Below, piece after piece: positions 6,134 through 13,981 of a stretch of DNA of 17,588 nucleotides; the first letter of the stretch is position 1, and every line of letters begins with the position of its first letter. Below the pieces are notes generated by a model. It searched no databases. It had not been told where the DNA came from and worked only from the letters and a program-made list of their open reading frames with translations. Origin of the DNA: CAG-492 sp035388585 (GTDB lineage Bacteria > Bacillota > Clostridia > TANB77 > CAG-508); assembly GCA_035388585.1 (NCBI GenBank), contig DAOOQE010000024.1, positions 1 through 17,588 on the forward strand. Direction: 5' to 3'. Made by a program: the position numbers and the translations under genes.

Positions 6134-6676
6134 GTGAAGCTAACATCAAATAGTGAAACTTTAGCAGAGAACAAAGTTTTAATTTTATACATTTTAAATC
6201 AAATTAATAAACCAATTACAAATGATAATTTATTTAAATTAATTCTATCTGCTATAGATATGAATTACTTTTATTTTCAACAATTTTTACTAGATTTAAT
6301 AAATACAAATTTTATACTTACATATCAAAAAGAAGGCCAAAATATATATGAAATTACAGAACATGGAAAAAACACTTTAGATCTTACAATGGATATTTTA
6401 CCTGGAATTATAAAACTTAAAGCTGATACTAATTTAAAGTCTGCTTTAGAAAGTGTAGAAGAAGAATATTCTATTGTTGCAGAATATACTCCAAAAAGTG
6501 AAAACAATTACATTGTTGTTTGCAAAATAATTGAAAATAATGAAACTATTTTTGAAGTAAAAACATTTGCTTGTTCAAGAGAACATGCAAAAAATATTGT
6601 TGATAATTGGAAAGAAAATGCTTCAATCATTTATCCACAAATTTTAAATTCTTTATTAGGAAAACAAAAAATATAA
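6134..6676 (+). CDS. DUF4364 family protein, predicted winged-helix regulator
   Basis: A 180-residue cytoplasmic protein with the length and layout of the DUF4364 family found in Clostridia. Residues 12-80 are predicted as a winged-helix domain: helices around 14-26 and 30-45, a recognition-like helix around 46-60 (FYFQQFLLDLINTNF), then a two-strand wing leading to YEITEHGKNTL (73-83). The C-terminal half (110-175) alternates strands and helices. No enzymatic motif is visible. The start is GTG with AGGAG ten bases upstream, slightly long spacing. It is transcribed alone, divergent from trmB and convergent with rpe, ending inside a shared terminator. Autoregulation through the dyad at 6044-6060 is possible but untested. 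The biological role of this family is not known to me. Confidence 0.85.
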   Translation: MKLTSNSETLAENKVLILYILNQINKPITNDNLFKLILSAIDMNYFYFQQFLLDLINTNFILTYQKEGQNIYEITEHGKNTLDLTMDILPGIIKLKADTNLKSALESVEEEYSIVAEYTPKSENNYIVVCKIIENNETIFEVKTFACSREHAKNIVDNWKENASIIYPQILNSLLGKQKI

Positions 6677-6697
6677 GTAATTAAACTTATATTTTTT
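6666..6697. terminator. Bidirectional terminator between DUF4364 and rpe
   Basis: AAAAAATATAAG (6666-6677) pairs perfectly with CTTATATTTTTT (6686-6697) around an eight-base loop. The A/T runs give a T tail in both directions, so it serves both convergent genes. The DUF4364 stop codon lies inside the left arm. Confidence 0.8.
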
Positions 6698-6725
6698 ATT
6701 ATTTTTAAATTATAACATTTTAATT

Positions 6726-7385
6726 CTACAATTTTAATTTTTGTATTGTGTCCTTATAATTTTCAGAATTTATAATGGATGTTCCAACAACAACTATATT
6801 AGCCCCCGCATCTTTTAGCTGTTGAACATTTTCTATATTAATTCCTCCATCCGCTTCAATATCAATTTCTAAATTTTTTAAATCCAAATAATTTTTTAAA
6901 GCCTTAATTTTTTCTATTGTCTCAGGTATTAATTTTTGACCACCTTTTCCTGGTTTTACTGTCATAATTAAAACGAGATGTATATATGGTAAAAATTCAT
7001 ATATTTCTTCTATTTTCGTTTCAGGTTTAATTGAAATTCCTATTTTACAATTATTTTGTTTAACATATTTTATTAGTTCCATAATCTTATTTTTTTCTTT
7101 TATTGTTTCATAATGAAGTGTAATTATATTAGGATTATATATTAAATAATTTTTTATATAACTTTCTACATCTTGAACCATTAAATGAACATCAATTGGT
7201 GTATTTGATATCGTATTTAAATATTCGCAATACTCGTTCATTAATTCTGATGTATTTTCTTCTACAAATTTTCCATCCATTACATCTATATGAAAATAAT
7301 TAGTTCCTGCTACTTCTAAATTATAAATTGTTTGTATTATATTTTCTTTTTTTACACTTAATAAAGATGTTGAGACTTCTACCAT
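6726..7385 (-). CDS. rpe: Ribulose-phosphate 3-epimerase
   Basis: Interconverts D-ribulose 5-phosphate and D-xylulose 5-phosphate in the non-oxidative pentose phosphate pathway. The 219-residue product is a TIM barrel of normal length. Metal and catalytic positions are present: His32 and Asp34 in HIDVMDG, His67 in HLMV, and Asp179 in EADGGI. Ser7 and Met36, Met69 and Met141 line the pocket. The phosphate loop reads VKPGKGGQ (143-150), whereas most Rpe proteins have Phe in place of the second Lys. The start overlaps the rsgA stop by seven bases (ATGGTAG), with AAGGAG eight bases upstream, so it is coupled to rsgA. A related hexulose-phosphate epimerase is less likely given the rsgA-rpe pairing seen in other Firmicutes. 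Confidence 0.93.
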   Translation of the reverse strand: MVEVSTSLLSVKKENIIQTIYNLEVAGTNYFHIDVMDGKFVEENTSELMNEYCEYLNTISNTPIDVHLMVQDVESYIKNYLIYNPNIITLHYETIKEKNKIMELIKYVKQNNCKIGISIKPETKIEEIYEFLPYIHLVLIMTVKPGKGGQKLIPETIEKIKALKNYLDLKNLEIDIEADGGINIENVQQLKDAGANIVVVGTSIINSENYKDTIQKLKL

Positions 7386-8269
7386 TTATATTTCTCCTTT
7401 TCTTTTAATTCCAAATAAATTTTACAATATCTATTATATCTATCAGAATCAATTTCTTTTTCTTCAACTGCTTTTTTAACACCGCAAATTTCTTCTTTTA
7501 TGTGACTACAACCTTTGAATTCACATTTTTCAACATAGTTATTAAATTCTATAAAATTTCCGGATAAATTTTCCCCTTCTATTTCATATACATCAAATGT
7601 AGAAAAACCTGGAGTATCTGCTATATAGGTGTTTTCATCTATTTTATACAAACTAATTATTGTTGTAGTATTTTTACCCCTTTTTATTTTATTACTAATT
7701 ATGCCTTCTTCTGCAATATTTTTTTCAAAAATTTTGTTGATTAATGTTGATTTTCCAACTCCTGAATTACCTGAAAACGCAGTTATATTTCCTTTTAATT
7801 TTTGTATTAGTTCTTTTATTCCTTTTCCTGAATCTCCCTGAGTTTTTAATACTTCATACCCTATTTTTTTATACAATTTTTCTATTTTTAATATCTCTTC
7901 TTGAGATTCTAAATCTATTTTATTAATACATATTAGAGGCTTAATACCTAAAAATTCAGAAAAAGCTAGTTGTTTATCTAGTAATAATAGATCTGGTTTT
8001 GGCATTTTTGTTGATACTACAAATATAATCTGTGTAATATTTGCAATTTTTGGTCTTTTAATATAGTTTTTTCTTTCCATAATTTCTTCAATAACTGCTT
8101 CTTGTTTTTGTTCGTCTATTATGTCAATAATAACATTGTCTCCGACAACTGGCTTTAAATCTTCATTTTTAAACTTTCCTCTTGCACTACATTTATATAT
8201 TTTTTTATTTTGTGTATTTTCTACATTATATATGTTTGAAATAATGTTAATTATAATTCCTTTTGGCAA
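7379..8269 (-). CDS. rsgA: Ribosome small-subunit assembly GTPase RsgA
   Basis: Circularly permuted GTPase that checks late 30S maturation. The 296-residue product has an N-terminal OB fold (about 1-75), then the permuted G domain: G4 NKID (116-119), G1 GNSGVGKS (167-174), G2 TTT (201-203) and G3 DTPG (218-221). A C-terminal zinc knuckle follows with Cys249, Cys254, His256 and Cys262. The switch I motif reads RGKNTTT; the residue before the threonines is Asn200, where the family normally has a catalytic His. The start is TTG at 8269, read from AGGAGG five bases upstream. rpe overlaps its end. It follows prkC on the same strand but after a strong hairpin and a repeat-bearing spacer, so it may have its own promoter. 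Confidence 0.95.
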   Translation of the reverse strand: MPKGIIINIISNIYNVENTQNKKIYKCSARGKFKNEDLKPVVGDNVIIDIIDEQKQEAVIEEIMERKNYIKRPKIANITQIIFVVSTKMPKPDLLLLDKQLAFSEFLGIKPLICINKIDLESQEEILKIEKLYKKIGYEVLKTQGDSGKGIKELIQKLKGNITAFSGNSGVGKSTLINKIFEKNIAEEGIISNKIKRGKNTTTIISLYKIDENTYIADTPGFSTFDVYEIEGENLSGNFIEFNNYVEKCEFKGCSHIKEEICGVKKAVEEKEIDSDRYNRYCKIYLELKEKEKYKW

Positions 8270-8340
8270 AACTACCTCCTACTATTGAATATTTTTATTA
8301 GACTATATTTTTAATCTTTATTTAAATAAAACAAAATATA

Positions 8341-8440
8341 TACTGTTAATCTAAAACTAGTTAACGAAATATTTTAGAATACTGTTAATCTAAAACTAAT
8401 TAACAAAATATTATAGAATTTTGTTAATTTATAAAAAACT
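8341..8440. repeat. 39-bp tandem repeat with internal GTTAAT/ATTAAC dyad
   Basis: Units start at 8341 and 8380 with a 39-base period (TACTGTTAATCTAAAACTA...), and a partial third begins near 8419. Within each unit GTTAAT and RTTAAC face each other across nine bases; in copy 2 the dyad is a perfect 6-9-6. On the minus strand GTTAAY lies 17 bases before TATATA (unit 1) or TATTCT (unit 2), so each unit also resembles a weak promoter aimed at rsgA. Function is unknown. Confidence 0.75.
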
Positions 8441-8466
8441 CTATTATTTATTGTTTTATTTATATA

Positions 8467-8505
8467 AAACTACAGTGTCATAAATTAAATATGACACTGT
8501 GGTTT
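8467..8505. terminator. Strong hairpin terminator directly after prkC
   Basis: ACAGTGTCATA (8472-8482) and TATGACACTGT (8490-8500) pair perfectly around a seven-base loop. The stem extends outward through a T-G and further pairs to about 16 pairs. It starts at the base after the prkC stop codon. The minus-strand tail is AGTTTTATATAAA, a moderate T run. It should at least partly separate prpC-prkC from rsgA-rpe. Confidence 0.7.
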
Positions 8506-10467
8506 TTAATATACAGAAATTACTGTATTACTACTTTCTAAATTTATTGTTCCTATATATCTTCTTACTTCATCAACATACACTTTTACTGTAATTGTTC
8601 CCTTTCCTTCTACTGGAACACTTAAGCTTTCTGTATTATCTAAAATTGATTGTTTATATACTGTGTCTTCTGTTCCTTTTGATGTTACTTTTACCATTAT
8701 TTCAGATTTACCAGGTGTACCACTTGTATATCCTGTTAAAGATTTTACATTTATATTTACTGTTCCTTGTTTTGTTTTTGCTATTTTATTTACAGTAATC
8801 GTAATTGCTGTTCCTTCTTCTACTGTTGTTCCTGGTTCTATACTTTGTTTTAACACTATTCCTTCACTTTTAGATTCTTCTTCTTGTTCTTCGATATTTA
8901 CTTCTAATCCAAGTGTTGTTAATGCTGATTTTGCATCTTCATTGTTTTTTCCAACAACCCCTATAACAACGACTTTTGGAATCCCTGTTCCTGAGCTCAC
9001 ATTAATTTTTACTGTATCTCCTACTTTAATTTGTTCACCTTCTTGTTTTTCTTGACTAATGACTATACCTTCTTCTATTTTTTGACTTTTTTCATCTACT
9101 TTTTCTACTTTTATATTTAATTTTTTAAGTACATTTTCCGCCTCTTCATATTTCATACCTGCAACTTTAGGCATTAAAACAATTTCAGGACCTTTACTTA
9201 TTTTTACTTTTATTGTACTTTTTTCCAAAACCGTAAAATTATCTTTATATTTAGGATCTTGAGATATAATTTTTCCAGATTCCACATCATTATTATATTC
9301 TTCAGATTCTATAATGTAATTAATTTTTAATTTTTTCAATTCTTCATTTGCTTGTTCAGATGTCATTCCAACTAAATTAGGAATTTGAACATTTTTTAAC
9401 TTTGTTGAATTGATTATTGCCATGGTTAAAAACAATGCTATTAATGGTATTATTATAAATAATGATATACCAAGAATTATTTTCACCCTTGGATTTTGTG
9501 TTAGAAATTGTCCTATTTTACCTTTTTCTATTTCTGGGTTTTGATTTCTTTTTTTATATTCTATTTTTGTGTCATCTATAATCGGAATTTGCTTAGTATA
9601 CGAATTTTCCATTCCACTATCTATTTCAACAAAATCTCCATTTGGATTTTTTAAAGCCATACTTAAATCTCTTAATATCTCTGTCGAAAATTGATATCTT
9701 TCATTCACATCTTTTTTCATAGCTTTTAAAATTATTTGATTAATAGCAAATGGGATATTTTGATTTAATTTCATAGGTTGTATTGGTTCTTCTTGCATAT
9801 GTTTTAATGCTATTGATACAGGTGTATCAGCATCAAATGGTACTTTTCCTGTTAACATTTCAAACATTACAACACCTAATGAGTATAAATCTGATTTAGA
9901 ATCTGTATATCCTCCTCTTGCATGTTCTGGAGAAAAATAATGTACAGATCCAATTGTTGTTCCAAAAGCTGTTATTGTCGAATTTGATACTGCTTTTGCA
10001 ATTCCAAAATCTGCAACTTTTGCAATTCCGTCCTCTGTTATTATTATATTGTGTGGTTTGATATCTCTATGAACTATATTATTTTTATGTGCGGCTTCTA
10101 ATGCAGATGCAATTTGAATTGCTATATTCACAGACCATTTCCATGGCAATTTTCCTTCTTTTGAAATAATTTGTTTTAATGTTTTTCCTTGAATAAGCTC
10201 CATAACAATATAATATATATTATATTCTTGACCAACATCATAAATTGATACAATATTTGGGTGTGTTAAGCTAGCAGCAGACTGTGCTTCAGAATTAAAT
10301 CTTCTTATAAATTCTTCGTCTGTTGTAAATTCTTCTCTTAAAACTTTTATAGCAACAAATCTGTTTAATATTCTACACTTTGCTTTATATACTGTTGCCA
10401 TACCACCTGTTCCAATTTTTTCAATTATCTCATACCTATTTCCAATTACAGTTCCTTCTAATTTCAT
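8506..10467 (-). CDS. prkC: PASTA-domain Ser/Thr protein kinase (PrkC/Stk1 type)
   Basis: Membrane receptor kinase thought to sense muropeptides and lipid II. The 653-residue product has a Hanks-type kinase domain at 1-275 with glycine loop GTGGMATV (19-26), Lys41, HRDIKPHN (133-140), DFG (153-155), and an activation segment rich in Thr/Ser ending SPE (179-181). A juxtamembrane stretch (276-327) is followed by one membrane helix at about 328-352. Three PASTA repeats follow at about 357-425, 428-492 and 494-560. An extra beta-rich domain at 565-653, preceded by a KIAKTK linker, ends the protein. Start: AAGGAG six to seven bases before the ATG. It sits 20 bases after prpC, its cognate phosphatase. 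RsgA is a known PrkC substrate in Bacillus, which fits the neighbourhood. Confidence 0.96.
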   Translation of the reverse strand: MKLEGTVIGNRYEIIEKIGTGGMATVYKAKCRILNRFVAIKVLREEFTTDEEFIRRFNSEAQSAASLTHPNIVSIYDVGQEYNIYYIVMELIQGKTLKQIISKEGKLPWKWSVNIAIQIASALEAAHKNNIVHRDIKPHNIIITEDGIAKVADFGIAKAVSNSTITAFGTTIGSVHYFSPEHARGGYTDSKSDLYSLGVVMFEMLTGKVPFDADTPVSIALKHMQEEPIQPMKLNQNIPFAINQIILKAMKKDVNERYQFSTEILRDLSMALKNPNGDFVEIDSGMENSYTKQIPIIDDTKIEYKKRNQNPEIEKGKIGQFLTQNPRVKIILGISLFIIIPLIALFLTMAIINSTKLKNVQIPNLVGMTSEQANEELKKLKINYIIESEEYNNDVESGKIISQDPKYKDNFTVLEKSTIKVKISKGPEIVLMPKVAGMKYEEAENVLKKLNIKVEKVDEKSQKIEEGIVISQEKQEGEQIKVGDTVKINVSSGTGIPKVVVIGVVGKNNEDAKSALTTLGLEVNIEEQEEESKSEGIVLKQSIEPGTTVEEGTAITITVNKIAKTKQGTVNINVKSLTGYTSGTPGKSEIMVKVTSKGTEDTVYKQSILDNTESLSVPVEGKGTITVKVYVDEVRRYIGTINLESSNTVISVY

Positions 10468-10487
10468 TTTTTTCTCCTTATGACTTT

Positions 10488-11213
10488 TTAAAAAATAGTT
10501 ATAACAGTTATATTATCATATCCACCATTTGAATTCGCCTTATTTACTAGTATTCTATATGCTCTCTCCTGATTTTCTGATAAAATTTTTGAAATTTCTT
10601 CATCTTTAACCATGTTTGTAAGACCATCTGAGCACATTAAAATTATATCATCTTTTAAATATCCTTTTACAAGAACATCTGGTTCTACAAATGCAGTACA
10701 TCCTAATGCTTTTGTAAGCATATTTTTTTTTGGATGATTATATGCTTCTTCTGTTGTAATTGTACCATCTGAAACTAATTGTTGTACATAACTATGGTCT
10801 GTTGTTAATTTTCTGAAGAAATCTTTTCTTTTTCTATATACTCTACTATCTCCAACATGGCCTATATAAATTTTTCCTCCATATATTAAACATACATCTA
10901 TTGTTGTACCCATTCCTTCAAGTTCTTGATTTTCCTTAGATTTTTCATATACAACAAGGTTTGCATATTCTATTGCACTTTTTATTAAATTCATTATACT
11001 TTCTCTGTCATGATCAATTGTTGCAAAATTACTTGATATATATCCTTTGGCTGATTTAATAGCAATTTTACTTGCAATTTCTCCACCATTATAGCCACCC
11101 ATTCCATCAGCTAATATATACAACTGTAGATCTTCTGTCGGTTTCGAAATATAGAAACTATCTTGATTCATTTCTCTTATTTTTCCAACATCTGATTTTG
11201 CGAATGCTTTCAT
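10488..11213 (-). CDS. prpC: PP2C-type Ser/Thr phosphatase PrpC/Stp
   Basis: Cytoplasmic metal-dependent phosphatase that reverses PrkC phosphorylation. The 241-residue product carries all PP2C motifs: NQDSF with Asp18, ADGMGGYNGGE with metal ligands Asp36 and Gly37, MGTT (101-104), GHVGDSR (118-124), SDGLTN with Asp196, and GGYDNITV with Asp233. No membrane segment is present. GGAGG lies four bases before the ATG, slightly short spacing. It is the first gene of prpC-prkC and has a near-consensus promoter of its own at 11248-11275. Confidence 0.95.
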   Translation of the reverse strand: MKAFAKSDVGKIREMNQDSFYISKPTEDLQLYILADGMGGYNGGEIASKIAIKSAKGYISSNFATIDHDRESIMNLIKSAIEYANLVVYEKSKENQELEGMGTTIDVCLIYGGKIYIGHVGDSRVYRKRKDFFRKLTTDHSYVQQLVSDGTITTEEAYNHPKKNMLTKALGCTAFVEPDVLVKGYLKDDIILMCSDGLTNMVKDEEISKILSENQERAYRILVNKANSNGGYDNITVITIF

Positions 11214-11247
11214 ATGACCTCCATTCTATATATTTCATTTTTTCCAT

Positions 11248-11275
11248 TTTATACCATATATTAATTCTTTGTCAA
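11248..11275 (-). promoter_or_regulatory. Sigma-A promoter for prpC-prkC
   Basis: On the minus strand a perfect TTGACA (11275-11270) and TATAAA (11253-11248) are 16 bases apart, about 35 bases before the prpC start. It lies between the rlmN stop and prpC, so the kinase/phosphatase pair can be expressed apart from rlmN. I see no convincing terminator after rlmN, so read-through is also possible. Confidence 0.75.
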
Positions 11276-11326
11276 CAGTTCTTAATAATAGTATTTAAAT
11301 CACGAAAAGAATATTTGTTTAATAAT

Positions 11327-12346
11327 TTATAAATTTTTTCTTCTTAATTGTCCACATGCTGCATCTATATCTGAACCTAATTCACGTCTTATTGTTGCTA
11401 CAATTCCTTTATCATTTAAATAATCTCTAAATTTAATTATATTTTCATTAGAGCTTTTTATAAATTGACCATTTTCTATTTTGTTTATTGGAATTAAATT
11501 TACATGACATATTATCCCTCTTAAAAGTTTTGCTAATTCTTTTGCATCTTCCAAATTGTCATTTTTATCTTTTGCAAGTGCATATTCAAATGAAATTCTT
11601 CTATTTGTTGTTTTCACATAATCTTTGCATGCTTTTATTAATTCAGAAATATTATATGAATTATTTACGGGCATCATACTACTTCTTTTTTGATCATTTG
11701 TTGCATGTAAAGAAATAGATAATGTGCATTGAATATTCTCTTTTGCTAAATCGTATATTTTAGGAACTATTCCACTTGTTGATAAGCTTATATGTCTTGC
11801 ACCTATTGCTAATCCTTTTGGATTATTAATTATTCTTATAGCTTTTATAACATTATCATAATTATCTAAAGGCTCACCTATTCCCATAAATACAACATTT
11901 GATATTCTATCATTTACATCTTGTTCAACTGCAATAATTTGTTCTACAATTTCTCCTGGTGTTAAATTTCTTACAAATTGTATTCCAGTTGATGCACAAA
12001 ATTTACATCCCATTTTACAACCAATTTGTGAAGAAACACATATTGATTTTCCATGTTTATATTCCATAAGAACTGTTTCTATAGCATTTCCATCTGATAA
12101 ATTAAATAAGTATTTCTTTGTTCCATCTGATGATTCTTGTTTTTTTATTATTTCAAAATTACAAATAGAATAGTTTTCTTTTAATTTTTCTCTAAATTCT
12201 AATGATAAATCAGTCATATCATCAAAACTTTTTACTTTTTCTATATATAGCCATTTAAAAATTTGTAATGCTCTAAATTTTTTTTCTCCTATTTTTATTA
12301 TTTCTTCCTCTAAATCCTGTAAATTAAAATCTTTAATATTTTTCAT
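11327..12346 (-). CDS. rlmN: Dual-specificity RNA methyltransferase RlmN
   Basis: Radical SAM enzyme that makes m2A at 23S rRNA position 2503 and at tRNA position 37. The 339-residue product has an N-terminal accessory helical domain (1-90) and the radical SAM barrel. The 4Fe-4S cluster cysteines are Cys110, Cys114 and Cys117 in GCKMGCKFC. The methyl-carrier Cys331 lies in AACGQL near the C-terminus, and Cys103 matches the second mechanistic cysteine seven residues before the cluster motif. The SAM-binding GIGEPL motif is at 155-160. The RlmN-specific arrangement and the absence of Cfr-specific features that I could recognise favour RlmN. The ribosome binding site is modest (TAGG about five bases upstream). 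Confidence 0.95.
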   Translation of the reverse strand: MKNIKDFNLQDLEEEIIKIGEKKFRALQIFKWLYIEKVKSFDDMTDLSLEFREKLKENYSICNFEIIKKQESSDGTKKYLFNLSDGNAIETVLMEYKHGKSICVSSQIGCKMGCKFCASTGIQFVRNLTPGEIVEQIIAVEQDVNDRISNVVFMGIGEPLDNYDNVIKAIRIINNPKGLAIGARHISLSTSGIVPKIYDLAKENIQCTLSISLHATNDQKRSSMMPVNNSYNISELIKACKDYVKTTNRRISFEYALAKDKNDNLEDAKELAKLLRGIICHVNLIPINKIENGQFIKSSNENIIKFRDYLNDKGIVATIRRELGSDIDAACGQLRRKNL

Positions 12347-12378
12347 ATTTACCTACTTTTCTTATATATTCTTATTAT

Positions 12379-12407
12379 TTTATATCATATATTTTAATTT
12401 TTTACAA
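12379..12407 (-). promoter_or_regulatory. Predicted promoter for rlmN
   Basis: On the minus strand TTGTAA (12407-12402), a 17-base spacer, and TATAAA (12384-12379) preceded by TGA, an extended -10. It lies about 33 bases before the rlmN start codon. Confidence 0.5.
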
Positions 12408-12429
12408 TCAAAGTCAATCATTTTTTATA

Positions 12430-12517
12430 AAAGCTTTATTATTGCGTTTTCTTTTACAATTGCATTTGTTATTACAAAATTGCAATTACTTTTTCACTTC
12501 ACGAAAGCTTTATTATT
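12430..12517. repeat. Palindromic repeat copy A, flanked by 14-bp direct repeats
   Basis: The core at 12452-12501 contains AATTGCA...TGCAATT arms with inner TTTGT-TATT-ACAAA, an almost continuous hairpin. A second copy of the core lies at 17285-17332. Copy A is bracketed by identical AAAGCTTTATTATT at 12430-12443 and 12504-12517, resembling a target duplication. The rest of the gap at 12518-12765 holds only small dyads and a 25-codon frame at 12595-12672 with a weak CAGGA site, which I do not call as a gene. Confidence 0.65.
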
Positions 12518-12765
12518 ATTTAACCATATCATACAACCAGAAGCAATCAATTCATAATTTGCATATGTTATTGCATATCAAATGTTCAGGAACCATGAAA
12601 AAAATTTTGGGATACGAATTATATTTAACAAAACATCGTATATTTAAAAAGTTTGAATTGAACATTATATAATTTAATATCTTATTAAATTATATTAATA
12701 ATACTAAACACCTCTTATTTTCACTTAAATTTTACTTATAATTCAACCTTTTTTCTTATTTTATA

Positions 12766-12794
12766 TTGACATTTCAACATTTTTGTATTAGAAT
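12766..12794 (+). promoter_or_regulatory. Sigma-A promoter for rplM-rpsI
   Basis: TTGACA (12766-12771), a 17-base spacer, then TAGAAT (12789-12794). Transcription would start near 12801. This is the only strong plus-strand promoter before rplM. Confidence 0.8.
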
Positions 12795-12800
12795 GGAATA

Positions 12801-12906
12801 GCAATTAATTTGAAATATGACTTAAAGATAAACTTCTCCCCGGTAGTTTTGCTTTGAGTTTCATATAAATTTATATTTAATTATGAAATGGAGGGTAATT
12901 ATTACC
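12801..12906 (+). promoter_or_regulatory. Structured rplM leader, probable L13 autoregulatory leader
   Basis: The untranslated leader can fold as one interrupted hairpin: ACTTAAAG (12820-12827) with CTTTGAGT (12852-12859), one G-T pair, then AAACT (12830-12834) with AGTTT (12845-12849), closing a GC-rich UCUCCCCGGU loop (12835-12844). A known family of putative L13 leaders precedes rplM-rpsI in low-GC Gram-positive bacteria, and this position and single-hairpin shape fit. I cannot confirm the family match without a covariance search. A second small hairpin, GGTAA-TTA-TTACC (12894-12906), lies between the Shine-Dalgarno and the start codon. Confidence 0.6.
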
Positions 12907-13344
12907 ATGAATAATAATACTTATGCTTTAACAAAAAGTGAATTAGAAAATAAAAAATGGTACATAATTGATGCAGCAAATAGACCTTTAGGTAGAGTCG
13001 CTTCAGAAGCTGCTAAATTATTAAGAGGAAAACATAAACCAACATATACAACTAATGCAGATGCTGGTGATCATGTTATTGTAATCAACTGTGATCAAGT
13101 TGCTTTAACAGGAAAAAAATTAGATCAAAAAATATATAGACGTCATTCAGGATATATTGGTGGTATGAAAGAAACTACTGCTAGGGTAATGATAGACAAA
13201 AATTCTGGAAATGTTATGACAATAGCAATTAAAGGAATGCTTCCTAAAACAAGATTAGGAAGACAAATGCTTAAAAAATTAAGAGTATATGCTGGTAGTG
13301 AACACGAAAACATAGCTCAAAAACCAGAAATTTGGAATTTCTAA
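12907..13344 (+). CDS. rplM: 50S ribosomal protein L13
   Basis: Primary-binding protein of the large subunit, 145 residues, normal length. Recognisable segments include KKWYIIDA and RPLGRVASEAAKLLRGK in the N-terminal third, GDHVIVIN, the central RRHSGYIGG, and the C-terminal KGMLPKTRLGRQMLKKLRVY. The ATG at 12907 is preferred because L13 proteins begin a short way before the KWYIIDA segment. The ATG at 12883 would add eight unrelated residues and would put the Shine-Dalgarno inside the gene. GGAGGG (12890-12895) is 11 bases upstream, long unless the small hairpin between them shortens the distance. rpsI follows after 24 bases, the near-universal pairing. Confidence 0.96.
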   Translation: MNNNTYALTKSELENKKWYIIDAANRPLGRVASEAAKLLRGKHKPTYTTNADAGDHVIVINCDQVALTGKKLDQKIYRRHSGYIGGMKETTARVMIDKNSGNVMTIAIKGMLPKTRLGRQMLKKLRVYAGSEHENIAQKPEIWNF

Positions 13345-13368
13345 TATTTATAAGGGAGGAAATATAAA

Positions 13369-13779
13369 ATGCCTAGAACAAAATCACAAAAAATTGTTTT
13401 CTGTGGTACAGGAAGAAGAAAAAGTTCAATTGCTAGAGTAAGATTAGTAGAAGGTACTGGAAAAGTTACAATTAATGATAAAGATTTAAATGAATATTTT
13501 GGAGATGATATTTTAAAAGTTATAGTTAAACAACCTTTAACTGTTACAAATACTATCGAAAAATATGATGTTATATGTAAAGTACTTGGTGGAGGTTTAT
13601 CAGGTCAAGCTGGAGCTGTACGTCATGGTATTTCTAGAGCTTTATTACAAGTAAATGAAACAGAATATAGACCAATCTTAAAATCAAATGGTTTCTTAAC
13701 AAGAGATCCTCGTATGAAAGAAAGAAAAAAATACGGTCTTAAAAAAGCTAGAAAAGCACCACAATTCTCAAAAAGATAA
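13369..13779 (+). CDS. rpsI: 30S ribosomal protein S9
   Basis: Small-subunit protein whose C-terminal tail reaches the P-site tRNA. The product has 136 residues. The N-terminal GTGRRKSSIARVRL motif, the central GGGLSGQAGAVRHGISRAL (residues about 74-92) and the basic C-terminal end APQFSKR, finishing in the invariant Lys-Arg, are all present. GGGAGG precedes the ATG at good spacing. It is the second and last gene of the rplM operon, followed by a strong terminator. Confidence 0.97.
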   Translation: MPRTKSQKIVFCGTGRRKSSIARVRLVEGTGKVTINDKDLNEYFGDDILKVIVKQPLTVTNTIEKYDVICKVLGGGLSGQAGAVRHGISRALLQVNETEYRPILKSNGFLTRDPRMKERKKYGLKKARKAPQFSKR

Positions 13780-13785
13780 TATTTC

Positions 13786-13816
13786 AAAAACCAGAATATA
13801 TATTCTGGTTTTTTTT
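13786..13816 (+). terminator. Rho-independent terminator of rplM-rpsI
   Basis: AAAAACCAGAAT pairs with ATTCTGGTTTTT around a short TATA loop, followed by a run of T to 13816, only six bases after the rpsI stop. Because the A run mirrors the T run, it could also stop weak transcription from the mfd side. Confidence 0.9.
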
Positions 13817-13981
13817 GTACTTTATTATTTTTTATAATTATTTTAATCATAAAAAAATAATTATAAACTTTTTATTAATCAAATAACTATTCCTTTATTA
13901 ATTATAATAAATATATCAACAATTTTAAACAATTCTATCTATTTCCTTCTTAATTGCATAATTATTATTTTATTTATTATA

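Noticed and set aside
12601..12645. ATACGA...TCGTAT inverted repeat as a terminator or operator
   Set aside because: Six pairs around a loop of about 20 bases with no T run; this is expected by chance in a long AT-rich spacer.
12442..12672. Plus-strand 76-codon frame, including a 25-codon frame from 12595
   Set aside because: The long frame crosses the palindromic repeat and has no ribosome binding site. The inner ATG has only a weak CAGGA four bases upstream and no recognisable product.
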